A DNA stretch of 64,000 bases from Fibrobacterota bacterium (GTDB taxonomy: Bacteria > Fibrobacterota > Fibrobacteria > UBA11236): contig JAQBPO010000006.1 in NCBI GenBank assembly GCA_028287465.1, positions 62,001 through 126,000 of the forward strand, written 5' to 3'. Below the pieces are notes generated by a model. The model did not search any database, was not told the DNA's origin, and worked only from the letters and a program-made list of their open reading frames with translations. Within the stretch, counting starts at the first letter, position 1. Each line of letters starts with the position of its first letter. Shown piece after piece: positions 26,718 through 36,138 of the stretch. Both the position numbers and the translations under genes were made by a program.

Positions 26718-29186
26718 ATGTTCACCTACCTCTGCAAGCTGTTCCATACCCTGCATGCGCGCCCGCGCATGGTGCTCGTGCTTGCCCTGCTCGCAACCCT
26801 GGGGGCCATCTTCCCTTTGAAGCGCCTGCAGATGCGCATGACGACCACGGACCTCTTCCCGCGGGATTTCCAAAGCGTCAAGACCTGGCGCCAGATCGGC
26901 CAGAAGTTCGGGGGCCTGGGGCATCTCGCCGTGGTGATCCATTCGGAGGACTCCTCCGCCAATATCGCCGCGATCGGGTTCCTGGCCGATCACCTGCGGA
27001 ACCACCCCGACATCAATTTCCTGGAGTACCGCACCGAGGCGGATTTCTACAAGGCCCATAAGTTGCTGTACATCTCCCTCAAGGACCTCGAAGAGGTCGA
27101 CCAGCGTCTCGAAACCGGCTTCTACCTGAGCAAGAAGAAGCGCAACCCCCTCATCCTGGACCTCCTGGATGACGAGGAGAAGGAAAGCTCCTTCGAGGAG
27201 ACCAGCCTGGCAGACGTGCAGCGCCGCTATTACGCCCGCCTCCAGGACCACCTGGGCACGCCGGACGGGAAGACCCTGGTATTGCGCATCTATCCGAACT
27301 TCGATATCGGGGACATCTCCCGCTGCCGCGCCTTCTACCACGACGTCAAGACCGTCATCTCGCAGTTCCGCGAGGTCGCGCCGGAAAAGCCGGACATGCT
27401 GCTCACGGGCGACATGATGCGGAACATCCAGAACGAGGGGCGCCTTTATTCGGAAATCATCGACTCGGCGAAAACCTCCCTAGGCCTCACCGCCCTGCTT
27501 CTGCTCGTCTATTTCGTCCGCGTCCCCGTGGGCGCGATCCTCGCCCTGATCCCCTTGGCCATGGCGACCATCTGGACCCTGGCCCTGACCTCCGCCGCCG
27601 TCGGTTACCTTAGCCTGGTGACCGGCCCCTTGAGCCTCCTGCTGGTCGGCATCGGGCTTGAATCCGCCGTTCAGCTGTTGGCGCGCTGGCGGGAGGAACG
27701 CCGCAAGAACTTCAGCGCCGCCGTCGCCTTCGAGACCATCATCCTGGAGACCGGCCCCGCCATCACCACCGGCGTGCTCGTGAGCGCCGCGGCCTTCCTG
27801 ACCCTGATGGTCACGGATTTCCGCGGCTTCGCCCAGTTCGGGCTCATGGCCGGCATCGGCATGCTGTGCACCCTAGTGGCGGTGCTGGTGGTCTTCCCCT
27901 GCATCCTCATCATCGTGGAGTCCTACGGCGTGCTCCCCCCCATGGGCAAGCGTCTCTACAATTGGAACCTTTTCCGCAGCCGGCCATACCGGAAATGGCG
28001 CTGGCACCTGGCCGCCCTGGTCATCCTCACCCTTTTTTCCGTCCATCGGGGCATCCAGGTCAAGTTCCAGTTCAACTTCGACAAGCTCACCTTCCCGAAC
28101 AGCAACCTGGAGGCCGACAGCCTGGTCCAGGCCGCCGGCGAGGCCATCGTTCCGCCCGCGGTGGTGATCACGCAAAGCTACGAGGAGGCCCAGGAGGTGG
28201 CCGACGCGGTCCGCCGGATGATGCGCGAGGACACCCTGACGCCGACCATCCAGTCCGTCACCACCATGACCGATCTCCTCCCGGCGGACCAGGAGGAGAA
28301 ACTCGCCATCATCGCCAAGCTGCGGAAGGCGGTGACCCCTACGGTCATCGCCAACGCTCCGGAGCCCTTGAAAACCAACCTGGAAAAGCTGCGCGACTCC
28401 TGGGAGTCCCGCGCCCTGACGCCCGCGGACCTTCCCGCCAATTACAAGAAGAAGTTCCTGGGCAAGGATTCAACGTCCGGGCAGTTCACCTTCATCTTCC
28501 CGTCCGTGAACCTGCGCGAAGGGTGGAACAATATCGCCTTCGCCGAGGACGTGCGCAACATCACGACCGGAAGCGGGAAGGTATACCATGCCTCCGGGAC
28601 TCCCGTGGTGCAGGCCGATCTGCTCAACCTGATCATCCCCGACACGCGGCGGGCCTTCCTGCTCGCCTTCTGCACCATCGCCCTGCTCGTGCTGCTGGAC
28701 GTCCGGTCCGTACGCGGGACCGCGGTTCTGATCCTGCCGCTCTTGTTCAGCCTGATATGGACCCTGGGCCTGATGAAAGTATTCGGGATCAAGCTCAGCT
28801 GGTACAACCTGGTCGCCTTCCCGGCCATGCTCGCCTTCGGCATCAACAATGGCGTCCACCTGTACCATCGTTATATCGAGGAGGGCCGGGGTTCGCTGCA
28901 GTACGTCCTGCGCCGCACGGGCGAAGCCACCGTGGTGGCCACCTTGGTGGGGATGGCCGGCTTCATCGGGCTGGCCTTTTCGCACCACCGCGGACTGGCC
29001 TCCCTGGGTCAGACGGCCTTGATAGGCTTGACCATGAGCATCCTGGCGCCGCTCATCATCATGCCCCTCATCATCGGGTACCTCGAAGAGCGGGCGAACG
29101 TCCAGCCGGAGGCCCCGGCCATGTCGGGCACCGAGCTTTTCCTGAAGAAAACCACCGACGCTCCCGGAGCCCGCAAAGACGCCTGA
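26718..29186 (+). CDS. RND/MMPL-family exporter (HpnN-like)
   Basis: 822 residues with the two-fold RND pattern: a membrane helix near residue 15, a periplasmic loop, a five-helix cluster (about residues 250-420, LTALLLLVYFVRVPVGAILAL), a second helix and loop, and a second cluster near residues 650-800 (AFPAMLAFGINNGVHLYHRY). The architecture fits lipid-type exporters such as the hopanoid transporter HpnN and the wider MMPL group, not the antibiotic AcrB group with its much larger loops. No membrane-fusion or outer-membrane partner is adjacent, and no hopanoid genes are visible, so the cargo is unknown. It is probably controlled through the upstream inverted repeat. Confidence 0.85.
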   Translation: MFTYLCKLFHTLHARPRMVLVLALLATLGAIFPLKRLQMRMTTTDLFPRDFQSVKTWRQIGQKFGGLGHLAVVIHSEDSSANIAAIGFLADHLRNHPDINFLEYRTEADFYKAHKLLYISLKDLEEVDQRLETGFYLSKKKRNPLILDLLDDEEKESSFEETSLADVQRRYYARLQDHLGTPDGKTLVLRIYPNFDIGDISRCRAFYHDVKTVISQFREVAPEKPDMLLTGDMMRNIQNEGRLYSEIIDSAKTSLGLTALLLLVYFVRVPVGAILALIPLAMATIWTLALTSAAVGYLSLVTGPLSLLLVGIGLESAVQLLARWREERRKNFSAAVAFETIILETGPAITTGVLVSAAAFLTLMVTDFRGFAQFGLMAGIGMLCTLVAVLVVFPCILIIVESYGVLPPMGKRLYNWNLFRSRPYRKWRWHLAALVILTLFSVHRGIQVKFQFNFDKLTFPNSNLEADSLVQAAGEAIVPPAVVITQSYEEAQEVADAVRRMMREDTLTPTIQSVTTMTDLLPADQEEKLAIIAKLRKAVTPTVIANAPEPLKTNLEKLRDSWESRALTPADLPANYKKKFLGKDSTSGQFTFIFPSVNLREGWNNIAFAEDVRNITTGSGKVYHASGTPVVQADLLNLIIPDTRRAFLLAFCTIALLVLLDVRSVRGTAVLILPLLFSLIWTLGLMKVFGIKLSWYNLVAFPAMLAFGINNGVHLYHRYIEEGRGSLQYVLRRTGEATVVATLVGMAGFIGLAFSHHRGLASLGQTALIGLTMSILAPLIIMPLIIGYLEERANVQPEAPAMSGTELFLKKTTDAPGARKDA

Positions 29187-30503
29187 TCAGAGGTAGCGGT
29201 TGACCAGGTTCTCCAACGCCTCCTGGCGTCCCGAGCGATGCTTGGGATCCAGTCCCTGCGCCAAGGCCAGGTCCGCGAGCTCGCCCAAGGTCTTCTTGCC
29301 GGACAGGATGCTCCTGCCCAATTCTCCGTGCCAGCCCGAGTACCGCTCGTCGACCTTCTTCTGGAGGGCCCCGTCCTTGATCATCTTCTCGGCCACGATG
29401 AGGCCGCGGGCGAGCACGTCCATGCCGCCGATATGGGCATGGAACAGATCCTCGGCGTCGATGCTCTGGCGGCGCAGCTTGGCGTCGAAATTCATGCCGC
29501 CGGTCGTGAATCCCCCGCCCTGGATCAGGGTGTAAAGCATCAGGGCGGTGGCGGGCACATCGTTCGGGAACTGATCCGTGTCCCAGCCCAACTGCTCGTC
29601 CCCGCGGTTGATGTCCAGGCTTCCGAAGACGTCGTTCGCCAGGGCATAGCCCACCTCGTGCTGGAAGGTGTGGCCCGAGAGGATGGCATGGTTGGCCTCG
29701 ATATTGACCTTGAACTCCTTCTCCAGGCCATGGCGCTGGAGGAAGGCGTAGACCGTGGCCGTGTCGAAATCGTACTGGTGCTTGGTGGGTTCCTTGGGCT
29801 TGGGCTCGATGAGGAGCAGGCCCTTGAAGCCTATCTTGTGCTTGTAATCCGCGACCATGGACAGGAAGCGGCCGAACTGGTCGCCCTCGCGCTTCAGGTC
29901 CGTATTGAGGAGGGTCTCGTAGCCTTCCCGGCCGCCCCACAGCACGTAGTTCTCGCCCTTGAGCCGGACGGTGACGTCCATGGCCTTGCGCACCTGGGCC
30001 GCCGCGTAGGCGAACACCTCCGGATCCGGATTGGTGGCCGCGCCGCTCATATAGCGGGGATGGCTGAAGGCGTTCGCCGTGCCCCAAAGGAGCTTCACGC
30101 CGGTGCGGGCCATTTCCTTTTCGGCCTCCGCGACGAGGATGTCCAGGTTGTTGTTGCTTTCCTTCAAGGTCGCGCCCTCGGGGGCCATGTCGCGATCATG
30201 GAAGGTGTAGTACGGTACCCCGAGCTTGGAAAAGAATTCGAAGGCGGCCTGCAGCTTGAGCTTGGCGGCTTCGATGGAAGTGGGATCCTTGTGCCAGGGA
30301 CGATCGAAGGTACCGGCGCCGAATACGTCCGCGCCGTTCCACGCGAAGGTATGCCAATAACACGCGGCGCAGCGGAGCTGATCTTCCATGCGCTTGCCCA
30401 GCACCATGCGGTTCTTGTCGTAGTAACGGAATGCGAGAGGATTGTCGCTCTCGGGACCTTCGAATCGGATGGTGGGAATGTTCTGGAAATAAGTATCGGC
30501 CAT
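29187..30503 (-). CDS. xylA: Xylose isomerase
   Basis: 438 residues, the length of class II enzymes. It converts D-xylose to D-xylulose. The active-site blocks are intact: [17 protein letters not shown] (catalytic His), [31 protein letters not shown] and [18 protein letters not shown] (metal ligands). AAAGGA lies 8 bases before the ATG. The stop is immediately next to the stop of the convergent RND gene with no room for a terminator. xylB is 34 bases upstream in the same direction; no xylose transporter or XylR-type regulator lies nearby. Confidence 0.97.
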   Translation of the reverse strand: MADTYFQNIPTIRFEGPESDNPLAFRYYDKNRMVLGKRMEDQLRCAACYWHTFAWNGADVFGAGTFDRPWHKDPTSIEAAKLKLQAAFEFFSKLGVPYYTFHDRDMAPEGATLKESNNNLDILVAEAEKEMARTGVKLLWGTANAFSHPRYMSGAATNPDPEVFAYAAAQVRKAMDVTVRLKGENYVLWGGREGYETLLNTDLKREGDQFGRFLSMVADYKHKIGFKGLLLIEPKPKEPTKHQYDFDTATVYAFLQRHGLEKEFKVNIEANHAILSGHTFQHEVGYALANDVFGSLDINRGDEQLGWDTDQFPNDVPATALMLYTLIQGGGFTTGGMNFDAKLRRQSIDAEDLFHAHIGGMDVLARGLIVAEKMIKDGALQKKVDERYSGWHGELGRSILSGKKTLGELADLALAQGLDPKHRSGRQEALENLVNRYL

Positions 30504-30537
30504 GGCGGAAATCCTTTCGAAGGCGGGAAAAGCGGGG

Positions 30538-32037
30538 TTAAGCGGGCCGCGCGGTAAAGCGGGGCTTCAAGTCCTGGTATAGGGAACGATAAAGGGAAAG
30601 CCCGGTCTCATAGCGTTCGGACCAGGCGGGTTCCGGCTGGATGACGTGATCCACGGCCGGAGCGGTGCAGACGTCTTCCGGCTTTTCGCCGGTCAGGGCC
30701 AAGCGGGCAAGCCGCGCGGCCCCGTATGCGGGACCCGCCTCGCCGCCCTTGCGGTACAAAAGGGGACGCTTCAATACGGAAGCGAGAATGCGGCCCCAAA
30801 GGCGGCTGCGGGCTCCCCCGCCGATCACGCTGACTTCCCGCAGATCCGCGCGCGCGTCGAGGAGGGCGCGTTGCCCGTCCGCGAAAGCGAAAGCGACGCC
30901 TTCCAATACGGCCCGGCCGAGGGCGGCCCGATCGGTTTCGTGGGTCATCCCGAAAAAGACGCCTTGGGCATGGGGATTGTTGTGCGGGGTGCGCTCGCCC
31001 GAAAGGTAAGGCAGGAAAACCGGAGTATCCATCTTGGCGATCGCGCCGGCCCGTTCCCGATCCATGGCGGCTTCCACTTCGGCGAGCAAAGAGGCTTCGT
31101 CCGCGGCGCCCGTGAGCCTGGCGACCCAGGTGAGCGAGGCGGCGGCGCAGAGGATGACGGACATCTGATGCCAGGCGTTGGGCAGGCAATGGCAGAAGGT
31201 ATGCACGGCGCCTTCGGGATTGGCGGAATAGGAACCGGCGGCCGCGAAATAGACCCCCGAAGTGCCCAGGGAAAGGAAGGCGTCCCCGGGACGCACAACC
31301 CCGGCGCCCGCGGCTCCCGCGGCATTGTCTCCGGCCCCGGCCGCGACGATGACGTCGTTGCCCAGGCCCCATGCGCTCGCGACGGTCGCGGTGAGCCGGC
31401 CCGTAGGCTGGTTGCCTTCGCACAGTTCGGGCATGGCGGAACGCTTCAGGCCGGTGGCGGACAGCATTTCGTCCGACCAGGCGCGCTTGCCCACGTCCAA
31501 CCACAAGGTGCCCGAAGAATCGGACATGTCCGATGCGTAGTTGCCGCAGAGGCGCAGACGCAGATAATCCTTGGGAAGCAGGACCTTCTCCACGCGTCCG
31601 AATATCTCCGGTTCATGTTCCGCCACCCACATCAGCTTGGGCGCGGTGAATCCGGGCATGGCCAGGTTGCCCGTGATTCGGCGGCTGGCGGGCGCCCGGC
31701 GTTCCAGTTCGGCGCATTGGGCCCCGCTGCGGCCGTCGTTCCAGAGGATGGCCGGGCGCAATACCTTATCCTGGCGTCCCAGCAAGGTCGCGCCGTGCAT
31801 CTGGCCGGACAGGCCGACGGATTTCACGCCGGAAAACTCCTTGGGATGGGCGTCCTTGAGGGCTGATACGGCTTGATTGGCGGCGATCCACCAATCCTCC
31901 GGATTCTGTTCCGACCATAGAGGATGGGGTCGCGAAACCTCCAGGGACGCGGAGGCCTGGCCGATGAGATTCTGCCGGTCATCCACGAGGATGGCCTTCA
32001 CCGCGGAGGTGCCCAAATCGATTCCCAGAAATGTCAT
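30538..32037 (-). CDS. xylB: Xylulokinase
   Basis: 499 residues, FGGY kinase family. It phosphorylates D-xylulose to xylulose 5-phosphate. The ATP-phosphate loop is [30 protein letters not shown] and WNDGR are in the sugar domain, and [17 protein letters not shown] is the second FGGY signature. It is the first gene of a two-gene operon with xylA. The ribosome site before the ATG is weak. Confidence 0.96.
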   Translation of the reverse strand: MTFLGIDLGTSAVKAILVDDRQNLIGQASASLEVSRPHPLWSEQNPEDWWIAANQAVSALKDAHPKEFSGVKSVGLSGQMHGATLLGRQDKVLRPAILWNDGRSGAQCAELERRAPASRRITGNLAMPGFTAPKLMWVAEHEPEIFGRVEKVLLPKDYLRLRLCGNYASDMSDSSGTLWLDVGKRAWSDEMLSATGLKRSAMPELCEGNQPTGRLTATVASAWGLGNDVIVAAGAGDNAAGAAGAGVVRPGDAFLSLGTSGVYFAAAGSYSANPEGAVHTFCHCLPNAWHQMSVILCAAASLTWVARLTGAADEASLLAEVEAAMDRERAGAIAKMDTPVFLPYLSGERTPHNNPHAQGVFFGMTHETDRAALGRAVLEGVAFAFADGQRALLDARADLREVSVIGGGARSRLWGRILASVLKRPLLYRKGGEAGPAYGAARLARLALTGEKPEDVCTAPAVDHVIQPEPAWSERYETGLSLYRSLYQDLKPRFTARPA

Positions 32038-32184
32038 GGTTGAATTATATGAAACGGGCCTCTCCCGCGTTTGTAATAATCATTCATCCCTCGGTACAAT
32101 TTCGGCGATACGGGGGATTTCCGTACCGATCACGGCTAAACCGGGTGGAATTGTCCTTTGGGCGCTTTGGCGCTTCCTGGCTTT

Positions 32185-33498
32185 CTAGGGTGAACGGGGC
32201 GGAAGGGTGGATCCCGTCAAACCGGGACCGGATTCCAGGCCGGGAGCGGTTTCGCCCGCATGGTAGACGGCGGAATAGTCGCGCGGATGGAACTCTTTCC
32301 GGTATATCCCCATGGACAGGACACCGTCCAGGGCCGAAAGCAGCGCAACGGCGATCACGGCCTGCCGGAGCCTGGGCATGTAGAGGGTGGCGGCGACTCC
32401 CGCCAAACGGCCCGCACCCAGATAGACCAGGGGAATCAAGGGGATGAGGAGGCGGTTCACCAGATCCTCAGGCCTCAACACCAGCATCACCAGGAAATAG
32501 CCGAGGATGAGGAGATTATAGAAGACGGAACGGCCGGCCGCGACCGCGAGGCAGAACAGGGCCAGTCCCGCCGCCATCAGGCAAAGCACGGATTTCAGCA
32601 AGGAGGCCTGCAGCAATCCGTATCCGCCGTAGAAGAAGGTGGAGGACAGCAAGGTGAACAGCAGGGATCTCAGATTGTGCATCATGCGGGACATCAGCGG
32701 GACGGTCTCGGTATTGACGCTGTCCTGCACGTGGATGCGGAAATACTCCTGCAGGCCGGGAACCTCGCCGAAATACCACTGCTGGACCCCGAAGTAGACG
32801 AGCAGGGCTCCCGATAGGATGGCCAGCCGGCGGTATTCTTTGCGCACGACCAGGGCCACGCCGTACGCGCCCGCCAGGGGCAGGCCGCTGGTCCGCATGG
32901 CCACCATGAAAAGGGCCAGGAAGGGGAGCGCGTCGAGCCACCGCTTGGTGGCGAACAGGTACATGAACAGTACCATGAAGAAGGTGAAGGGGATGTCCGA
33001 ATAGGCGTTGGTGGACCATAACCGGATGATGGGGTTGCAAAGCATGGCCAGGGTGAACGCGAGGCTTGCGCCGTTGCCCATGCGGATCTTGAAGCAGAAG
33101 AAGGTGATTACGCCCAGGCCGAAGGAGAACATCGCCGTGATCCAGGGATAAAGCTCCCAATGCTGGCCGAAGAGAGGGTAGAACAGCGAGAGGAAAATCG
33201 GATAGCCGAGCGGCCGTAGCAGGAAAAAGCTGCCGTCCCCGTCGTGGAGGTTTTCGAAAGGGCGATGGATGAAGAATCCCTTCACCAGGTAGAGGTATTG
33301 TTCGTCATCCCCGAACAGTCCGGACGGCCGGAAGGAGAGGGACACGGCGGCCAGGATGGCCAAGAGGCAAAAAGCGATGACCCAGGGTTCGGGAAGGTTG
33401 GCGAGAAAGGATGGAACCGGAAGGAGAGGGCGGCCGGCGGCCTTCGGACCGGGGGTCCCCTTTGGGCCCGGCGCGCCCGAATTTCCCCTCGCATGCAT
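32185..33498 (-). CDS. GT-C type membrane glycosyltransferase
   Basis: 437 residues with about ten membrane helices. After a Pro/Gly-rich cytoplasmic tail the first helix (WVIAFCLLAILAAVSLSF) leads to the periplasmic GLFGDDEQYLYLVKGFF loop; the acidic DDEQ pair is where PMT/ArnT-like GT-C enzymes keep their catalytic Asp-Glu. LRPLGYPIFLSLFYPLFG follows, as in that superfamily. The donor would be a polyprenyl-phosphate sugar. No ribosome site precedes the ATG, but a promoter is placed so that transcription should start at or next to the ATG. Confidence 0.78.
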   Translation of the reverse strand: MHARGNSGAPGPKGTPGPKAAGRPLLPVPSFLANLPEPWVIAFCLLAILAAVSLSFRPSGLFGDDEQYLYLVKGFFIHRPFENLHDGDGSFFLLRPLGYPIFLSLFYPLFGQHWELYPWITAMFSFGLGVITFFCFKIRMGNGASLAFTLAMLCNPIIRLWSTNAYSDIPFTFFMVLFMYLFATKRWLDALPFLALFMVAMRTSGLPLAGAYGVALVVRKEYRRLAILSGALLVYFGVQQWYFGEVPGLQEYFRIHVQDSVNTETVPLMSRMMHNLRSLLFTLLSSTFFYGGYGLLQASLLKSVLCLMAAGLALFCLAVAAGRSVFYNLLILGYFLVMLVLRPEDLVNRLLIPLIPLVYLGAGRLAGVAATLYMPRLRQAVIAVALLSALDGVLSMGIYRKEFHPRDYSAVYHAGETAPGLESGPGLTGSTLPPRSP

Positions 33499-33504
33499 GG
33501 AGGG

Positions 33505-33533
33505 ATTATATCATGGCCGGGTTTCGGCCACAA
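33505..33533 (-). promoter_or_regulatory. Sigma-70 type promoter suited to a leaderless transcript
   Basis: On the minus strand TTGTGG (33528-33533) and a perfect TATAAT (33505-33510) are 17 bases apart. TATAAT ends 6 bases before the ATG of the GT-C gene, so the predicted start site is at the start codon. Confidence 0.6.
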
Positions 33534-33584
33534 GGAAAGCCGGGTATCCGGCCCTACGCCACCACCCGGATCTATGCCCTTGCC

Positions 33585-34991
33585 CTAGATCCGGATATGA
33601 CCCGGAGTCCGCGGAAAGGGAATCACATCCCTTATATTCCCCATTCCGGTCACAAATTGCACCAAACGCTCGAAACCCAAACCGAAACCCGCATGGGGCA
33701 CGCTGCCGAACCGGCGCAGGTCCAGATACCACTGCAAGGGTCCTTCGTGCATGCCCATTTCCTTGATCCGCGCGAGCAGGACCTCTTCCCTATCCTCGCG
33801 CTGCGCCCCGCCGATGATTTCCCCGATGCCGGGCACCAATACGTCCATGGCGCGAACGGTCTTGCCGTCCGGGTTGAGTTTCATGTAGAAGGCCTTGATG
33901 CCCTTGGGGTAATCCGTCAGGATGACCGGGGACTTGAAGACCTTCTCGGTCAGGTACCGTTCATGCTCGGATTGGAGATCGATTCCCCATTCCACCGCGT
34001 ACTTGAAGGTCTCGCCGCTCTTCTTGAGGATGTCCACGGCCTCGGTATAGGTGAGGCGCTTGAAGGGATTGTCCAGCACGGCCCGCAAGGTATCGATGAT
34101 GGCGGGCTCCACCCGCTGCTTGAAGAATTCCATTTCCAGGGGGCACTTTTCCAGGACGGCACCCAGGAGGTGCCTGAGGAAATCCTCGGCCACCTGCGCA
34201 TTCTCCTCCAGGTCCGCGAAGGCCATTTCCGGCTCCACCATCCAGAACTCCGCCAGGTGACGGGAAGTATGGGAATTCTCGGCCCGGAAGGTGGGCCCGA
34301 AGGTATACACCTTGCCCATGCTGCAGGCGTAGGCCTCGGCTTCCAGCTGGCCGCTCACCGTCAGGTTCACTCCGCTCGCGAAGAAGTCCTGGGTGAAATC
34401 GACCTGACCGTCCTCCTTGCGCGGAGGCTTGTCCAGGTCCAGGGTCGTGACCCGGAACATCTGCCCCGCCCCTTCCGCATCGTTCCCGGTGATGATGGGG
34501 GTATGCAGCCAGATGAATCCGCGTTGCTGGAAGAAATCATGGATGGCCATGGAGAGGACATTGCGGACCCGGGCGATGGCGGAAAAGGTATTGGTCCGCG
34601 GCCGGAGATGGGTGAAGTCCCGCAGGTATTCGTGGGTCATCTTCTGCTTGCCGATGGGATAGATGGCCGGATCACAGGCCCCTATCAAAGACACTTCCCT
34701 GGCCTGGACCTCCACGGCCTGTTTGCCGCCCTGGGATTGGACTTCCTTGCCCAATACCATGACCGAAGACCCGGTATGCAACTTGGGGATTTCCGTGGCG
34801 TAATTCGGCAAATCCGCCGGGACCACGACCTGCACATTCTGGAAATAGGAGCCATCGCTTACCTCCAAAAAAGTAAGACCGGCCTTGGATTCCCGCTTGG
34901 TTCTGACCCATCCTTGGACCCGGACATCGCTCCCGATGCTGGGGGAGGTCAGGATTTCCCGGACGGAGCGCGTCATGATGGATTCCGGCAT
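33585..34991 (-). CDS. asnS: Asparaginyl-tRNA synthetase
   Basis: 468 residues, normal length for a class IIb synthetase. An N-terminal OB-fold anticodon domain (VRVQGWVRTKRESKAGLTFLEV region) precedes the catalytic core: motif 2 is FGPTFRAENSHTSRHLAEFW and motif 3 is GFGLGFERLVQFVTG. It charges tRNA-Asn with asparagine. AAAGGA lies five bases before the ATG at 34991. It is divergent from the suf operon. The EFWMVEPEMAF block favours AsnRS over AspRS. Confidence 0.96.
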   Translation of the reverse strand: MPESIMTRSVREILTSPSIGSDVRVQGWVRTKRESKAGLTFLEVSDGSYFQNVQVVVPADLPNYATEIPKLHTGSSVMVLGKEVQSQGGKQAVEVQAREVSLIGACDPAIYPIGKQKMTHEYLRDFTHLRPRTNTFSAIARVRNVLSMAIHDFFQQRGFIWLHTPIITGNDAEGAGQMFRVTTLDLDKPPRKEDGQVDFTQDFFASGVNLTVSGQLEAEAYACSMGKVYTFGPTFRAENSHTSRHLAEFWMVEPEMAFADLEENAQVAEDFLRHLLGAVLEKCPLEMEFFKQRVEPAIIDTLRAVLDNPFKRLTYTEAVDILKKSGETFKYAVEWGIDLQSEHERYLTEKVFKSPVILTDYPKGIKAFYMKLNPDGKTVRAMDVLVPGIGEIIGGAQREDREEVLLARIKEMGMHEGPLQWYLDLRRFGSVPHAGFGLGFERLVQFVTGMGNIRDVIPFPRTPGHIRI

Positions 34992-35190
34992 TGGATGTCC
35001 TTTGGATGGATTTTATAAGACGTGGCGATAGAATGGGTTAGCGCACCGCTAGGAAAGGGATTTGGGAAGCTGGCGAAATCGGAGGGAAGCCGGGGAAATA
35101 GGGGTAATTCCGGGGGTCTATCCACTCGATAGGATGAATTGTATACTAAAAGAGTAGATAATTTGTTAAGTTGGATCGATATCCTTACGA
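34992..35190. other. Divergent control region between asnS and the suf operon
   Basis: 199 bases with no gene. The right half is A/T-rich; a TATACT at about 35142-35147 and TAGATAAT at about 35154-35161 could serve as -10 elements for the suf side, but no good -35 accompanies either. No clear regulator site was identified. Confidence 0.4.
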
Positions 35191-36129
35191 ATGAAAACAA
35201 CGGCGGAAAAAGTGAGTAAGTCATCTTTGGAAATGGGTTCCGCAGCTGAAAAGCCCCCCTCGGGTATCGCACCCTATGTGCCCGTCAAACCGGTTCCGAC
35301 TCAGGCACCGGAGAGCGTAACCCCGGCACTTGGGAATCCGGATTCGGATTCTGCCGGGAATCAGCCATCGGCCGATCCAGGCACCCGCAAATTTTCGAAA
35401 AAAATAGAAACCCTGGCGGCCAATCCCAAACACCGCGGCGCGTTTTTCACCGAAGACGCCTCCACCAAGGATTTGGCCCTGGCCACGGCCAAATACAAGG
35501 ACGTGAAGGTCTATTGGCTTGTGGATCCGCAAACCGACCTGATCTATGACGCCAAGTTCTTCTCCTATGGCGGCCCCTCGTCGGTCGCCCTGGGCGAAAT
35601 GCTTTGCACCCTGGCCAAGGGAATGAAGGTCGAATCGGCCTGCGCCATCACCATGACCCAGATCGAAAAATTGCTGCGGGACCAGGCGGACGTTCCGTCC
35701 ACGGCCGCGCCCGCGGAAGAGGCCTTCGGGTCCCTACCCCACTTGCTGGAAAACGTCCAGGAGGTCTATACCTCCGCGAAAGCCCTGGCCCTGGCCACCA
35801 TCACCATGAAGGCCAGCCAGAACGGACAGCCGAGGAAGTCCAGCTTCGAGTCCCTGACCGAGGCGGACAATGCCTGGCTCGCCAAGCCCAAGGAAGAGCA
35901 GTTGCAGGTCATCGAAACCATCATGGACAAGGATATCCGGCCGGGCCTGAACATGGACGGCGGGGATCTGAAAATCAAGGATCTGGAAGAGGGGCAACGG
36001 TTGATGATCAAATGGCAAGGGGCCTGCGGCGGCTGCGCGTCGTCGACGGGAGCCACCCTTTCCTATATCGAGGATTCCCTGCGACGGCAGGTATTCGGCG
36101 GCATGCAAATCATCGCGGTCGAAGAATAA
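35191..36129 (+). CDS. NifU-like protein: degenerate scaffold domain plus Nfu domain
   Basis: 312 residues at the head of the suf operon. After a disordered N-terminus (about 70 residues), residues 75-170 follow the IscU/NifU N-terminal pattern (KFSKKIETLAANPKHRGAFF, VYWLVDPQTDLIYDAKFFSYG) but the three ligand cysteines are missing at the expected places (GGPSS where GCgsA is usual). The C-terminal domain (about residues 225-312) is an intact Nfu carrier: NMDGGDLKIKDLEEGQ and CGGC with Cys279 and Cys282. It probably carries or hands on clusters made by SufBCD, while SufU supplies sulfur. The ribosome site is weak. Confidence 0.75.
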   Translation: MKTTAEKVSKSSLEMGSAAEKPPSGIAPYVPVKPVPTQAPESVTPALGNPDSDSAGNQPSADPGTRKFSKKIETLAANPKHRGAFFTEDASTKDLALATAKYKDVKVYWLVDPQTDLIYDAKFFSYGGPSSVALGEMLCTLAKGMKVESACAITMTQIEKLLRDQADVPSTAAPAEEAFGSLPHLLENVQEVYTSAKALALATITMKASQNGQPRKSSFESLTEADNAWLAKPKEEQLQVIETIMDKDIRPGLNMDGGDLKIKDLEEGQRLMIKWQGACGGCASSTGATLSYIEDSLRRQVFGGMQIIAVEE

Positions 36130-36138
36130 AGCGGGAAG

